In this document: positions 23,382 to 34,573 of the stretch, piece after piece
How positions within the stretch are numbered: position 1 is the stretch's first letter
Layout: every line of letters starts with the position of its first letter
Assembly: GCA_963556145.1 (NCBI GenBank)
Contig: OY744461.1
Span: 1,612,001 to 1,676,000 of the forward strand
DNA length: 64,000 bases
Source of the DNA: Hygrocybe punicea
Lineage: Eukaryota; Basidiomycota; Agaricomycetes; Agaricales; Hygrophoraceae
Reading direction: 5' to 3'
The notes under the pieces: generated by a model
Seen by the model: only the letters and a program-made list of their open reading frames with translations
Database searches by the model: none
What the model was told of the DNA's origin: nothing
Program-made: the position numbers and the translations under genes

Positions 23382-24549
23382 GAGCCGACATCTGACATCT
23401 GACATTGCCGCCAACCAAGCTACTTGTCCAATGTCTGCATCAGCAAAAACATTTACCTCATACTTGCAAGCTCTTTCTCAAGAAGAAAATACAGAGGTAG
23501 AGGGGATTGCCCATGGCCAGCATCTTGCTCAGTCAACACTTTGAGCTCTTCTTCATCATAATGTCCATTGTGACAACCTTCACCTCAATGGGAGTAAAGA
23601 TAACATTCTTCATCCCCTTGCTGTAGCATTATACAAGATGATTGACGAACAACCTGAGACTGCAAAATATTGCCATCACCTTGTTGAAAACACCTGTAAT
23701 GATGCTCTTCACACTGTCAGTTCATCTCTTCCATTCTGTTGATTATTGAACCAATTTGTCTTCCACAACCAGCTGACAATTTTGGATCACCTCAATGGTG
23801 GTTTTACATTCCTGGTTCACTGCCCAGGTGCCTTGCCTGCTGTAGCCAAGGAATCCTTTGCTGCACAGGACATCATCACTCAGGTTTATGCCCTGCCATC
23901 CGAGATTGCCAATCACAAAGGATATAGACATCACCTCTCTCTATTGTTTATAGAAAACATTGCTTGCGACCATGTCAACAATCTTCGACAACTTGCTGCC
24001 AAATCAAATGTCCCATTACTTACCCAGAAGCTTGCAGAGAATGATAGAGGATTGGCACACTTGAAAACCTTCCCCACTGCTGTCAATCCTGGGATGGTGA
24101 TGTTCATTTTTGTCAGACAGAAATCCTCTCAAGATGAGAGCTTTCTGGATAGCAATGGGCCAGAATTCTGGGATGAAGCCTGCAAACTTGAGGTGCCAAA
24201 CGACATGACAACAGAGTTCTTAGATGCATTTGCCATGAGTAGCCCCAAGGTTGAAGCCAGTGCTGATGCTGACGGATACATACAAAAGTTGCAACTCCAA
24301 GCATACGGTGACATTGCTCTGCATGGAGCAATTGTCAGCATTGGACCTTGGACTGATGCAATCCTTGATGAGCTCAACATAGAGGATAAAATAATCCCTC
24401 AATTGTGGACCCTCCTGCGATCCGTTCGGAGTAGCCGCTGGGCTGCAGAGATGCAGCATCATGAGTGGGGACTTAATCGAAATGAAGCGGTTAAAATTGC
24501 AGGTGCAATTCTCGAGGACATTGGGGGCAATGGGATAGCCATTGTGCAA
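23382..24549 (+). pseudogene. Unknown protein, about 390 codons, two in-frame stops
   Basis: A single frame from ATG 23382 continues to 24549 with only two TGA codons (about 23539 and 23741), so it is a recently dead gene or has readthrough or sequence errors. Visible segments include LQALSQEENTEVEGIAHGQ, HNQLTILDHLNGGFTFLVHC (23770-23825), VNPGMVMFIFVRQKSS (24090-24130) and EWGLNRNEAVKIAGAIL (24460-24510). I do not recognise the family; there is no membrane segment. The exon seems to end at GTGCAA|GTATGT: the hAT-like element at 24558 is inserted right behind this donor, and its 8-bp target duplication is GTATGTTT itself. Confidence 0.5.
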
Positions 24550-24557
24550 GTATGTTT

Positions 24558-26171
24558 TAGTGATGCTGAAGTTCAGTTCGAAACCGATCCAAACCCGGTT
24601 TGAACCGTGAACCGAACCGGAAGTTCAGTTCTGGTTCAGCCATTTGGCTGAACCGAACTGCTGGTTAGGTTTGCGGTTCTGGCACTGACATGCAGTTCAA
24701 ACCGCGTTCAAACATGGTTCAAACCACGAACCGTAATGTATAGTTACCTATGTAGATACTCATTTAGATACTTAATTTTTCACATTTTTTTCTATGCAGT
24801 CGTGTGAACTTAGGTCATGTGACCTTAAACATACTCGCGCGCAACTTCAAGTTCGACTCAACACTAACGTTACTCAACAACCACGGTGAGTAATGACTTT
24901 ATTTCATATTTTACTGACATTTTTTTACATAGAACAGCCCCACGTGGCCCACCTTGACCACATAAATAAGGCGCCCGCGGTCGACTTCACCCAACAACCT
25001 CCCTTGCATTCCAACGCGAGTCGGAGTGAATCGATGGCAGCAGCGGCAGCAGCAGCAATGGCAGTGGCAACACCACCAATGCCACCACCCCGACGACGAT
25101 GACAGCAACGACGACGACGACAGCCAAATGATCCCCAATGACAGAACCTGCAACAGCAGCAGCAGCAACCGCAACTGCAACCACAACCGCAACAGCAGCA
25201 GCAGCAGCAGCAGCAACAGCAATGCCGGCAGCAGCAGCAGAGCAACACCGGCAGCAGCAGCCACCTGCCGCGTCAAACGCGGATGATCGCAACCATTGTT
25301 GCCTCCACCACCACTTACAACACCAACACCAACACGACAACAACAACAACAACAACAACAACAGGGTGGTGCGCCCACCTATGGGCCCAGGTACGTCCCC
25401 AAATCCAGTCCCAACGACATCGGCTAATGAGGGGAATGGACAAGGCGACAACGAAGACCCACCTTGCGAACACGCCCCGGCTGCGTCAATTGGGCCATGG
25501 CAAGTCCCCAGCCCCATCCAACCTCACGAAAACAGACGGAGCGCGTCAATTGACGTGCCCTGTTCTTTGCGAGGTCGTCAGCATGCGCGGATGCCCATGG
25601 AATGTCCCCGGCCCCATCCAACCTCGTGCCACCTCGTGAACATGCCCTCGCCGCGTCAATTGGGCCATGGCAAGTCCCCGGCCCCATCCAACCTCACGAA
25701 AACAGACAGAGCACGTCAATTGACACGTCCCCATTCTTCGTGGGGTAGGTAGCATGCACAGACACCCATGGAATGTCCCTGGCCCCAACCCAACCTCGTG
25801 AAAACAGACGGAGCGCGTCAATTGACGTGGCCACGTTCTTCGTGAGATTGTTAGGATGGATCATGGCGGGTATGGGTTCCGCGGGTATTGGCGCCACACC
25901 TACCTCGCGAAGAGCAGCGGATGTCATTCGCGAGGTATTTACGCAACCCCACCGTGGAGAGTGGGCTGCCGTGGACCACATGAATGGTCTAGGCCCCCTC
26001 CCCGCCATGGTTCAGCGGTTTGAACGTGTTTAAACGCGAACTGAACGCCATGAAACCGTTCTGCATGGTTTTGGTTCAGGTTCAGCAAATGGCTGAACCA
26101 AACCGGCGGTTTCGGTTCAGGTTTTCCAAAAAACTTGAAAAACTGGACCGAACCGAACTTCGGCAACACTA
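24558..26171 (+). mobile_element. Complete non-autonomous hAT-like element, 8-bp duplication
   Basis: Inverted ends TAGTGATGCTGAAGTTCAG and ...GAACTTCGGCAACACTA are flanked by perfect 8-bp repeats GTATGTTT (24550-24557 and 26172-26179), as expected for hAT transposition. Subterminal parts are full of GGTTCGG/CCGAACC dyads. The 1.6-kb interior has (CAG/CAA)n tracts (25030-25360) and about three imperfect units of roughly 125-130 bp around GCGTCAATTGACGTG and GGCCCCATCCAACCTC (25480-25840). Frames in the core are low-complexity (Q/N/A or P/R/T) and not genes. Confidence 0.85.
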
Positions 26172-26179
26172 GTATGTTT

Positions 26180-26473
26180 CAACTGCATTATACCTCTCCA
26201 AATTGCTGATTCAATGGATCGAAGAGGTCAAACTTGGTGGCCAAGCTCACCCTCTTTTTTGCAATCCTCTTGGCATTCCTCTTGATTTCCATGCTCTCAG
26301 TATAAGATTAAAATTTGATACCATACAATTTCTCCCATCCAAATTTTCTCCACTATGGTACCCCACATGTACCAAATACCAAGTGAGATTAGGCACGTGG
26401 TTGTAAACAAATAGGCAAGACATGACACACTTTGTTGTTTGTAACCACACCTTGACATGTTTCTCACCCACCA
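26180..26473 (+). other. Continuation of the host sequence past the hAT-like element
   Basis: No clear exon. The first part (26180-26260) may be the remainder of the intron and coding region of the 23.4-kb pseudogene. The stretch runs into the conserved KDZ-element end at 26474. Confidence 0.35.
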
Positions 26474-26545
26474 GATTCAGCAAGATATTACCAACTCACT
26501 TGGTATCCCTGAAAATGAGATCACCCAACTGACTTGGGGATAGCT
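26474..26545 (+). mobile_element. Conserved end segment of KDZ/minisatellite element (second copy)
   Basis: Begins CAGATTCAGCAAGATATTAC and ends GGGGATAGCTGAATC. Same segment as 2211-2298 in the opposite orientation, immediately followed by the 45-bp array. Confidence 0.7.
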
Positions 26546-26940
26546 GAATCAGCCTGAGATATATCCTGGCCCAACTGAGATGGTTCAGGCTGAATGTCTC
26601 AGGATATATCCTGGCCCAACTGAAATGGTTCAGGCTGAATTTCTCAGGATATATCCTGGGCCAACTGGGATGGTTTAGGCTGATGTTCTCAGGATATATC
26701 TTGGGCCAACTGACATGGTTCAGGCTGAGGTTCCCAGGATATATCCTGGGCCAACTGAGATGGTCTAGGCTGGTGCTGTCAGGATATATCCTGACCAAAC
26801 TGAGATGGTTCAGGCTGATGTTCCCAGGCTATATCCTGGCCCAACTGAGATGGTTCAGGCTGAATTTCTCAGGATATATCCTGGCCCAACTGGGATGGTC
26901 TAGGCTTATTGAGTCAGGATATATCCTGGGCCAACAATTA
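26546..26940. repeat. 45-bp minisatellite, about 9 units
   Basis: Same unit as at 1515-2210 (reverse orientation), with AGGATATATCCT dyads; more point variants (CAGGCTATATCC, AGATATATC). It lies between the element end and the 3' end of the minus-strand KDZ pseudogene, mirroring the first locus. Confidence 0.93.
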
Positions 26941-27009
26941 CAACTCAGACTGGTTGCACATTTAAACATGACTGTCAAGTTCAGACCAATACTATCCATC
27001 CTGTTTGTA

Positions 27010-27922
27010 CTCCTGCTATAGATCATCCCCCCAAATTGACTAAAATAGAATATGTGCTCTTGACTCTAACCTTTCCCAGGTCTGAGCCTGCTTCAAAGCA
27101 TAGCTTCTCAATCCCTGGTTGTACAGTGACTCATCCCAATTGATTTCTTGCTCCATTGCCCAATTTGCTCACTTCTTCTTGTGAAATTTAAAGTAATAGA
27201 TTGCCCATTTCATTTCATGGTGAAGTTGCATATCCTGTTCATTCCACTTTGCACTGCTTCATAACCAATTGACCCTATAAACTATAGATACTATTTATAT
27301 GAATTGAGTTAAACAATCAGATATGCACCCACAGTCTTTCATGTATTCACTTGATTCATCACCATCCTGGTCTCCAATTCTCCAGAACCATGATAGCTTG
27401 TAAGATTTTTGCTCAATTTTATTTGCCTCAGTAATATCTGCTGGCATCTGAAGGTCCTTTTTTGTAATAGGATGATAACCAGAATCAGTGTAGCCCAGTT
27501 ACTGTCATGCTTCAAGAGCATGATTGTAGCTAGCAGCAATTGTTGCAATTATTCCATCCAGTGTGTGAATCTGGCTCCAGACTCTTGTGCATTGTTGAGT
27601 GCTTTTGGAATTCCAAATCTACATGTCAAATAGTTAAGTTAATGTCTCAAAATTATGAAAATGATCCAGACCTTTTCACACACAATGAGAGATTTCCTCA
27701 CAATGCCACCTTTAACTGCTCCAATGCATCATTCATTGGTCCAATTTGTAACTGAGCCTCCTGCTTACTAAGGCCAATGTTGATACTCTGCAGTAAATGC
27801 TGATGGAAGAAGAAGTATTCAGCTGTATGGTTGATGTCTTCCTCATCATCTGAAAGATCCTCTTCTTCATCTTCATCATCAGACATACCAATCCTCCTGA
27901 GATCTGCACTCTCTGTATTATT
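27010..27922 (-). pseudogene. KDZ-type transposase, C-terminal part, decayed
   Basis: Minus-strand homologue of the 1-1466 pseudogene. The acidic run DDEDEEEDLSDDEEDINHTAE (27895-27820) is followed by LLQSINIGLSKQEAQLQIG and MNDALEQLKVAL, then broken pieces to about 27015. Multiple stops. Upstream it is cut at 27922 by a Helitron 3' end, inside the stretch corresponding to about 567 of the first copy. Confidence 0.6.
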
Positions 27923-28200
27923 CACTAGTGGGGTGTGGGCCATCGCTTTGCATGGCAGGTTACTCGTCCCTTTTTAGTAAAGAGAGTATACAAATAATAC
28001 AGTATTATTACCCTTCTATGATAATAAATATTTGCAAAGTTATTGATATTTCCTTTATTATTACATACTGATGCTAGTCAGATACCATTCTGATACCATA
28101 CTACAATGATATTAATTGATTATATCCTGTTCCTTCCAATTTGTCATGACCCAATATCAGATCCCAAATTGACATATTTCATATAAAGTTTGCAGTGTTC
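27923..28200 (-). mobile_element. Truncated Helitron copy (3' terminal part)
   Basis: On the minus strand it ends in GCCCACACCCCACTAG followed by T, with a GCCATGCAAAGCGATGGC hairpin just before. This is the same terminus as the autonomous Helitron at 34505, and about 180 bp inward (28000-28140) match the 3' end of that element. Beyond about 28200 the similarity stops. The CTAG end, hairpin and A/T insertion point are standard Helitron features. Confidence 0.7.
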
Positions 28201-28439
28201 GAGTTGGCAGATATATAACTAACTACCTTACTACTTTATTATTAGTCATAGTTACTCTGAAGATTTTACAGAATGTGTAGTAAGTATATCCAGAAATGCT
28301 AAGTATCTGAATTATTTGTCAGGTCAGGAACAACCTCCTGTGAGTACTGTAGAAATAATCCCATGCACAATGATACCAATTGCACTACTATTGGAATCAC
28401 TTTGATAAGATTGCTGGTTTTGATGAGTACCGGAATCAA

Positions 28440-29848
28440 CAATATGACTGGTTCAGCTTGTGTACACTGGCAATGCTGCAGATTAAATGAAGCTGGGAAA
28501 TTGGTGAGGCAATGTTCTTGTCAAACAGTTTGATGAGTATTGGACACCTGAACCATTTCCAGCACACATGATCAAGATAGGTGTGGCATGCATGCATGGA
28601 ATTTATGGAACAGACAGTGTCTATTGCACTGCAATGCTGCATACTGTGCCTGAGTCACTGGCCCAATGATTTGCTGAAAACCATTCAGCCTATTGTACCT
28701 GTATTGAGAATGTATTAAGTATGATGTGCATTGCAAGGTTATATAGCAATAGTACAGACCCATCCAATATACCGGTCATACGACTGTTTGTACAATGGCA
28801 TTGCCCAGCATTGAAGCTAGAAGACCATATTATACCTGGGAAGCTTGCTGAATGCTTTCTGATACATTGTTCTACCTGTTAAATGAGTAAGCACTGCTTG
28901 CATTGTTAATGATTTCAAAGTGCATATTAAATATGGCTACATCACAGACACATCCAATGTGCTGTTCATACAGTGGTTTGTGCATTGGGAATGTCTCAGA
29001 TGAAAACTGGAACACCTACCAATAGGGTGGGATGCGGGTTTGTGATCCTGCAATTTGTTTTGAAGTTTATAGGCTCAATTTACATGTATTCACTTTGTGG
29101 TATAGGGAGAAAAAGTCCATTTTATGTTAAATAAGACGGCTGCAAAGTGTTGGATATAATTGTGCATTATAAAAGGCACTATTGTGCACACAATGTGATG
29201 GGTTTAACGGGTTTAAACCCCCAGGTATAATGTACGCAAAAACGCGGACATGGCAGGGGGTGAATTTTTCATTTGAGTCTATATGCGATATTTTATGGGT
29301 TTTATCTATTGTATACAGTGTGGATAATGAATGAAATGATGGACACAGGTTTGCCAAGGATTTTCAAGAACCATTACCCACCCAAAGTCCAAGTAATTCC
29401 AACAATATTAGTATTTTGTTTCATACATAAATGCCCAAACCCTTGTCTTACCCTACCTACCAAACACTTACCGAACACCTTTGGACCTGTGTGACAAATA
29501 TTCAGATACATCCAATATGTTGTTCATACAGATGTTTGTGCAAGGGGAATGCCCAAGATTGAGGCTGGGACACTCACCAAACACTTTACCGAACACACCG
29601 AACACATTTGGACCTGTGTGACAAATAGTCACTGCCTGCATTATCACTAATTCTAATGCACATTGTACATGCATCTACATTACAGATACATCCAATATGT
29701 TGTTCATACTGATGTTTGTGCAAGGGAAATGCCCAAGATTGAGGCTGGGACACTCACCAAACGTTTCGAATGCCTTTGGACCTGTTTGACAAATAGTCAC
29801 GCTTTTCATTATCAACAATTCTAATACACACAGTAGATGTAGCTACAT
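28440..29848. repeat. Satellite-like array, about 180-200 bp units
   Basis: Degenerate units each carry ACAGATACATCCAATATGTT, GTTCATACA...TTTGTGCAAGGGAATGC, and CTGGGACACTCACCAAACAC followed by a trinucleotide-rich AATTCTAATGCACATTGTAC. Copies are clearest at 28740-28960 and 29500-29850. The same unit forms the array at 52640-53540. Some units contain CCGAACA motifs. Confidence 0.75.
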
Positions 29849-29858
29849 GACAGATAGC

Positions 29859-30280
29859 GTCCCGAACGCATACATTCCACCACCTCCACCTTCACTCACA
29901 CCCACACCAATGCACATACACCAACAACACGACAACTCGACTCATGACCACTCGGAACCCTCTCTCCCCCCGCGGCCTTATCCCCTCGTGCATGTCTGCC
30001 CCAGCAGCCGAGCACTTATCTGGTCCAGACCAACTGTACCCAAACCCACCAACAGCACCCAGGAGGCCCCCTCGCAGGCAAGGTGACTAAAACAGCATAG
30101 GATATGCTGGGGCCCCGGGGGACTTACTCCGTCGTGGCTGCATTCACAAGCCGATGCCAATATATAGTCAAACGCTTTCACGATCCACTTCATAACTACA
30201 CGTAGCGTTACATGTAATGTCCGACATAGGGTCTAGCCCTGCGGGACAATAAAATTGACTTAAAAAAAAACAAAAAAAAA
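29859..30280 (+). mobile_element. 422-bp poly(A) retroposon with 10-bp duplication
   Basis: The insert ends AATAAAATTGACTT plus an A-rich tail (30262-30280) and is flanked by perfect GACAGATAGC at 29849-29858 and 30281-30290. It sits inside a satellite unit. An AATAAA-like signal and the 3' sequence CTAGCCCTGCGGGACAATAA suggest a 5'-truncated non-LTR retrotransposon or a SINE. Short Pro-rich frame only; no reverse transcriptase remains. Confidence 0.85.
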
Positions 30281-30290
30281 GACAGATAGC

Positions 30291-30640
30291 ACTTACATAT
30301 TTTTCATTCATACATGGCACATTGCATTACCAATGCCTGTGGTTATTATAAGACACTGATTGCAATTGCAATACCAACAAAATATAACACTACCCATGTC
30401 CAATTTGGCTGCTGTGATCTGGCTGCCTTATTGATCTTGCTGATTGGGACAACAAATTCTCACACTCAACGACGCCAAGTCACACGGTTTCATAGTTATT
30501 CCCAGGGCTTCAAAATTGTTCCCACAGTTTGGAAATTTTGTTCCCATGGCTTGGCAAATTAGCGTGTGACCCTGAGTTGAAAAATCCGCCGTATAGAAGG
30601 ATTCCCTTATAGGGACTCATAATCATCATAGTGAGAGCAT
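30291..30640 (+). mobile_element. Terminal segment following the satellite array (first copy)
   Basis: Contains CACACGGTTTCATAGTTATTC, GGGCTTCAAAATTGTTCCCA, CCCTGAGTTGAAAAATCC and ends ATTCCCTTATAGGGACTCATAAT. The same series closes the array at 53541-53868. The paired satellite plus conserved end suggests one mobile element family with tandem subterminal repeats, here truncated on its left. Confidence 0.6.
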
Positions 30641-30740
30641 ATAGCTTCTTTTCAAAGCTAATTATATTCGCTTGGAGTTTCTTGAGAGGTTCTTTTTGTC
30701 AGCCAATGATGGTCAGTGCAGTGTTCCTATGCACTTCGAG

Positions 30741-30938
30741 CCCTTTCAGCGTATCTTTTCCATGAAACGTGGGGCAGCCGAGATGGACAATTCCCACTTG
30801 AAGTGGGCCAGCCGACCTCGGCCGACCAATATTTTTTCCCAAGGCAGATGGCTTGGCTGAGGCATACAGCTGGCCCACTTCAAGTGGGCATTGTCCATCT
30901 CGGCTGACCCATGTTTCATGGAAACAATACGCTGTAAG
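30741..30938. mobile_element. Foldback (MITE-like) element, about 200 bp
   Basis: Arms of about 70 bp: 30741-30813 (CTTTCAGCGTATC...CACTTGAAGTGGGCCAGC) and 30869-30938 inverted. The loop is CGACCTCGG-rich. GCACTTC occurs on both sides (30731 and 30944), possibly a target duplication. Confidence 0.75.
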
Positions 30939-30944
30939 GTGTGG

Positions 30945-32152
30945 CACTTCAGGCTACCCCAAAACCTGAACAACTAGTTTCAACTCACTCCTAGTACTGA
31001 ACCATCTAGGTAAAAGTACTGGGCAGCCCTGGGACAATACATTGGGACATCCCATTGTCCTGGTCCAGTATATGGGTTGGCCCATGGGATGACATTTGGT
31101 GTTGTGGCATGTCCCATGTCCCATGGGACATCCCTACCAGAGGGGGTGTCTGGGCATTTGGGACATCCCTTCCCTGGGTAATTAATAGAAAACTCAGAAT
31201 GATGATAGCATCTAGTTGTAAATTTCAAGGCCTTGTCATAACCACTAATGTGTTGCAGCCAAAATGTAATGAACTTGTCACTTCCATTCATGATTGTGTC
31301 TGCTTATATGGACTTTTGATTGTCCAGCCACAATGCAAAGATCCAAACCAATTTTGGCTACAACACATTCCTTGCTACACCAACTACCAGGCACTTGTCT
31401 GGAACACAATGTACACCTTCCTTAGTACTCCTAGAATTGATTTTGGATTTTTCAGACATGTACTCGCAAAGTTAGCTGGTTAAGGGTCCAATTTTGGCAG
31501 AGGCATAAAATGCATGGTGAATATCTCTCCATATAAAATGAAATAAAATACACAAACTCCTCTCGGGGTAAGTATATCATACCTACATCTCTTCAGGGTC
31601 TTGCCCTGGCCATTGAGGTGTTGTAGTACATGTAATAATAATAAGAAAATCCAACCACCCTTCCCTATATGGCAACTCGACCCCATTTGGGATATCGGCA
31701 AATTCCGGTTGAAATTCTCGTGCGCAAGTTCAACAACACTTGTTGTTTTCAACCATGACATGACAACAGGTGCAGATGCCAGAGCACCACAGGTAAGCAT
31801 TCTATTTGTCTTGTTCATTTATTCTACTGACTATTTAAACACTTGTAGGTTTTTTTTCCCACACCCTCATGCCAAACAAACGTGAACAAGGCAACAGCAA
31901 CAAGCGGATGCGGGTGCAGGTGACAAGGAGGCGGTGGACACAGCCCAGAATGGGGACAACCCAGGCCAACCAGGATGACTGGAATGAGGGTGACGGGGTA
32001 AATGAATGAATGCGACGATGGCGTGAAAGGGGAAGATGACGGCAATGGGAATGGGAACCACGACAATGGGAAGATGACAACAGGCAGGGGCAATAAAGAC
32101 GAGGACAGTGGGCATGGGCATGGGTATGGGGACGATGGAAACAAGGACAACC
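30945..32152 (+). mobile_element. Rearranged copy of the 10-16 kb inverted-repeat element
   Basis: Starts CACTTCAGGCTACCC. 31020-31240 matches the outer left arm (10480-10830), including GGGACATCCC motifs; 31494-32150 matches the inner part of the right arm (13491 onward). Sequence at 31471-31493 also matches the bases just inside the gap in the left arm. It thus joins left-arm outer sequence with right-arm inner sequence through a unique 190-bp piece (31250-31440). Confidence 0.75.
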
Positions 32153-32154
32153 GG

Positions 32155-32314
32155 TGCAGCAGGTGCTGCTAGCCCTAGGACCCCGAGGACCCTTAGCTAG
32201 CTTTCCCATTCCTGTTTGTAGCTTAGTCAGCATTCCAGGGATTTCCTTGCTTTCCCCTCCCCGCTGCGGCTCCCCCTGAGTCTTCCCCTGAGAGGTCTGG
32301 AGATCCCCTCTCCA
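32155..32314 (+). mobile_element. 160-bp LTR-like repeat (copy 1)
   Basis: Starts TGCAGCAGGTGCTGCTAG and ends ...GATCCCCTCTCCA, with TG...CA borders. Two further copies lie at 55889-56051 and 59885-60044. No matching duplication here. Confidence 0.65.
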
Positions 32315-32620
32315 ACATGATGATGAGAGCGATTTGAGCCACACTTCCATAGGACCAAATCTCGAAAAGATCAAAACAAGCGATTTCAAACACTGAAGGA
32401 ACTTAACCAGGAAATTGACAGGACGCGCAAACGAAGCGTGAAAACACATCAGAATCAACACTATCTCCCTGCCTGTCTCATTTATACTGGGTCTCATCTA
32501 TTTCTCGTTGTTCCGTCTCAATTTCTCGTCTTCAAATTTGGTCCAACTTCATTTTCACACACTCAATTTTTGTTTTTAATTTTACTCTCTTTTATCCATT
32601 TGAACATCGGACTTCTACAT

Positions 32621-33128
32621 TATGGCACCCAAAGCGTGAAACCCCAAGGTTATCAAGATGGAAAAAGAGCTCCACACTGAATGTGACGCCCGGATCCTCG
32701 AGCTACAAAGGAGGTTAGCAGAGGAATGCGAAACAACAGAGAAAAACGCGGAGAAAAAGACAAAGGAAAAGATGAGACAGAAAGAAAAACAAGCACGACG
32801 GGTACTCCGTTGTACAACAGAAGGTACGCACCTCGAGACAACAGCCCAGGACTCACCACAAGCAGAGAATACGCGACCAACGACGAATGCAAAGTCGTTC
32901 ATGTCCCCTGTGCTACCAACCATGTCCCAAGTCCTCACAACGTCAACGGCAACCCCGTCTCCCATTTTACAGGCCCCAATGCAGTCCGCATGTGCCCCAA
33001 CAAGCCCACCGTCACCCAACACGACTGCCACGTCACCACTCGCCCAAAAGCCACTGCCATCACCTGCATTAGCCCCACCGCCCCAAAACGTGTTGCCACC
33101 CAGACTTCAACACCAACGCCCAGCCCCA
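32621..33128 (+). pseudogene. Coiled-coil, Pro/Thr-rich protein fragment
   Basis: From the ATG at 32621 one frame (one TGA soon after the start) reads a charged helix (KMEKELHTECDARILELQRR, 32655-32715) rich in E/K/R, then a Pro/Ser/Thr-rich tail (PSPALAPPPQNVLPP near 33060). It is cut at 33129 by the KDZ-element end. The Pro-rich part resembles the interrupted gene at 58.9 kb in style. Family unknown; a structural or disordered protein is likely. Confidence 0.45.
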
Positions 33129-33212
33129 TCCACCAGATTCAGCAAGATATTACCAACTCACTTGGGATGCCTGAAAATGAGATCACCCAACTGGCTTGGG
33201 GATAGCTGAATC
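33129..33212 (+). mobile_element. Conserved end segment of KDZ/minisatellite element (third copy)
   Basis: CAGATTCAGCAAGATATTAC to GGGGATAGCTGAATC, identical in order to 26474-26545, with the array starting directly after. Confidence 0.72.
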
Positions 33213-33545
33213 AGGCTGAGATATATCCTGGCCCAACTGAGATGGTCCAGGCTGATGTTCCCAGGATATATCCTGGCCCAACTGACATGGTCCAGGCTGA
33301 TATTCCCAGGATATATCCTGGCCCAACTGAGATGGTCTAGGCTGGTGCTATCAAGTTATATCCTGGCCCAGCTGGGATGGTCCAGGCTGATATTGTCAAG
33401 ATATATCCTGGGCCAACTAAGATGGTCTAGGCTGGTGTTATCAGGATATCCTCCACCAATTGACATGGTCTAGGCTGGTGCTATCAGGATATATCCTCAT
33501 CCAGCTGGGATGGTCCAGGCCAATATTGTCAGGATATATCCTGGG
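33213..33545. repeat. 45-bp minisatellite, about 7 units
   Basis: Same family as at 1515. Some units are degraded (CAAGTTATATCC, and a shortened unit near 33445). AGGATATATCCT dyads are kept in most copies. Confidence 0.92.
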
Positions 33546-33549
33546 CCAC

Positions 33550-34500
33550 AAAAAACTGCAAGACCACCATCTTTGTAGTTAATTGTGGGGTCATGTGCCA
33601 AGCCAGCACATTTCAGATCAAAGCAAGTTTCTCCATTGCTTTGACACACATATTAATTCACAATAATGATCCTATGACAAGATTTCCTTTATGTTTGAAT
33701 TTTAATTTGAAATTAATGGTATCAAATGTGCATAATTATTGTTTGTCGACGTTCTAAGCTTTGAGTACCAGTTGAAAGCAGAAGTCTTGCACTCCATCAC
33801 ATCAATGTAGAATTGATCAAGAACTAGAAATGTATATGCAGTGGTGGTTAGGGTTATGATGTTGCTGGAAAGAGTTGGATGTTCAAAGCTGTATGTCATG
33901 AGGAGCTGTAGTTGAGCATTGGCACCAATCAACATTTCATTGATAAATTCCAGAGGTCTCCACAAAAGCCATAGATGTTCTCCTAGTTGGAGAAACATTA
34001 TCCACATCTTCTTCTGCCATTACATAGTCAGCTTTATCAGCCTGCACATCCTTGGCTTCTACATCCTCCTAGGATTGTGATGTTCAGTGTCGTGGGTACA
34101 GATTTCCATCATGCCCAAGATTTATCATGAGTCCCAACTCTCCCAGATCAGCAAGATCAAAAATTTGGCCAGTCCAATATTGGATTTTATGACAGGGATT
34201 GTCTTGGTATACCTGAAGACAACAATCTTTGAAGCAGTCATTGACCAAGCTAACAATCAAGCCACTTCTGATACTTGATGCATGAGCTCTTTACTGGTGG
34301 AGCTTAACTCTATCAGTTTGGCCAAGTACATCTGTTCTTCCATTCTTGAAGATAATCATTCCGACTGTTATTTTGATTCAATAGACTTTAATTTGAACAT
34401 GTAACAGAAATTGAATATACCTTTCCTTTTTAAGTTTGTAAAGCTTGAGGTTCTTCTGGCTCTTCTTCTGGTATATATATCTGTTCTGTAATAATTGGTT
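33550..34500 (-). pseudogene. KDZ transposase N-terminal part with CxC2-type cluster, decayed
   Basis: Minus-strand fragments are WTGQIFDLADLGELGLMINL followed by GHDG (about 34170-34090), then SMAFVETSGIYQ and WCQCSTTAPHDIQL (33980-33900). This order (W-x-G-x-x-F, L-G-L-x-I-x-L-G-H, then a hydrophobic G-x-y strand and C-x-C) matches the CxC2-like cysteine cluster reported with KDZ transposases. Many stops. It lies directly against the minisatellite, so the C-terminal half seen at the other loci is deleted. The Helitron at 34505 interrupts it upstream. Confidence 0.55.
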
Positions 34501-34573
34501 GTGACTAGTGGGGTGTGGGCCATTGCTTTGCATGGCATGTTACTCGTCCCTTCTTTTAGCAAGAGAACACATA

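Noticed and set aside
24911..25821. Gln/Ala/Cys-rich frames inside the hAT-like element
   Set aside because: CAG/CAA microsatellite and tandem units; no conserved codon pattern.
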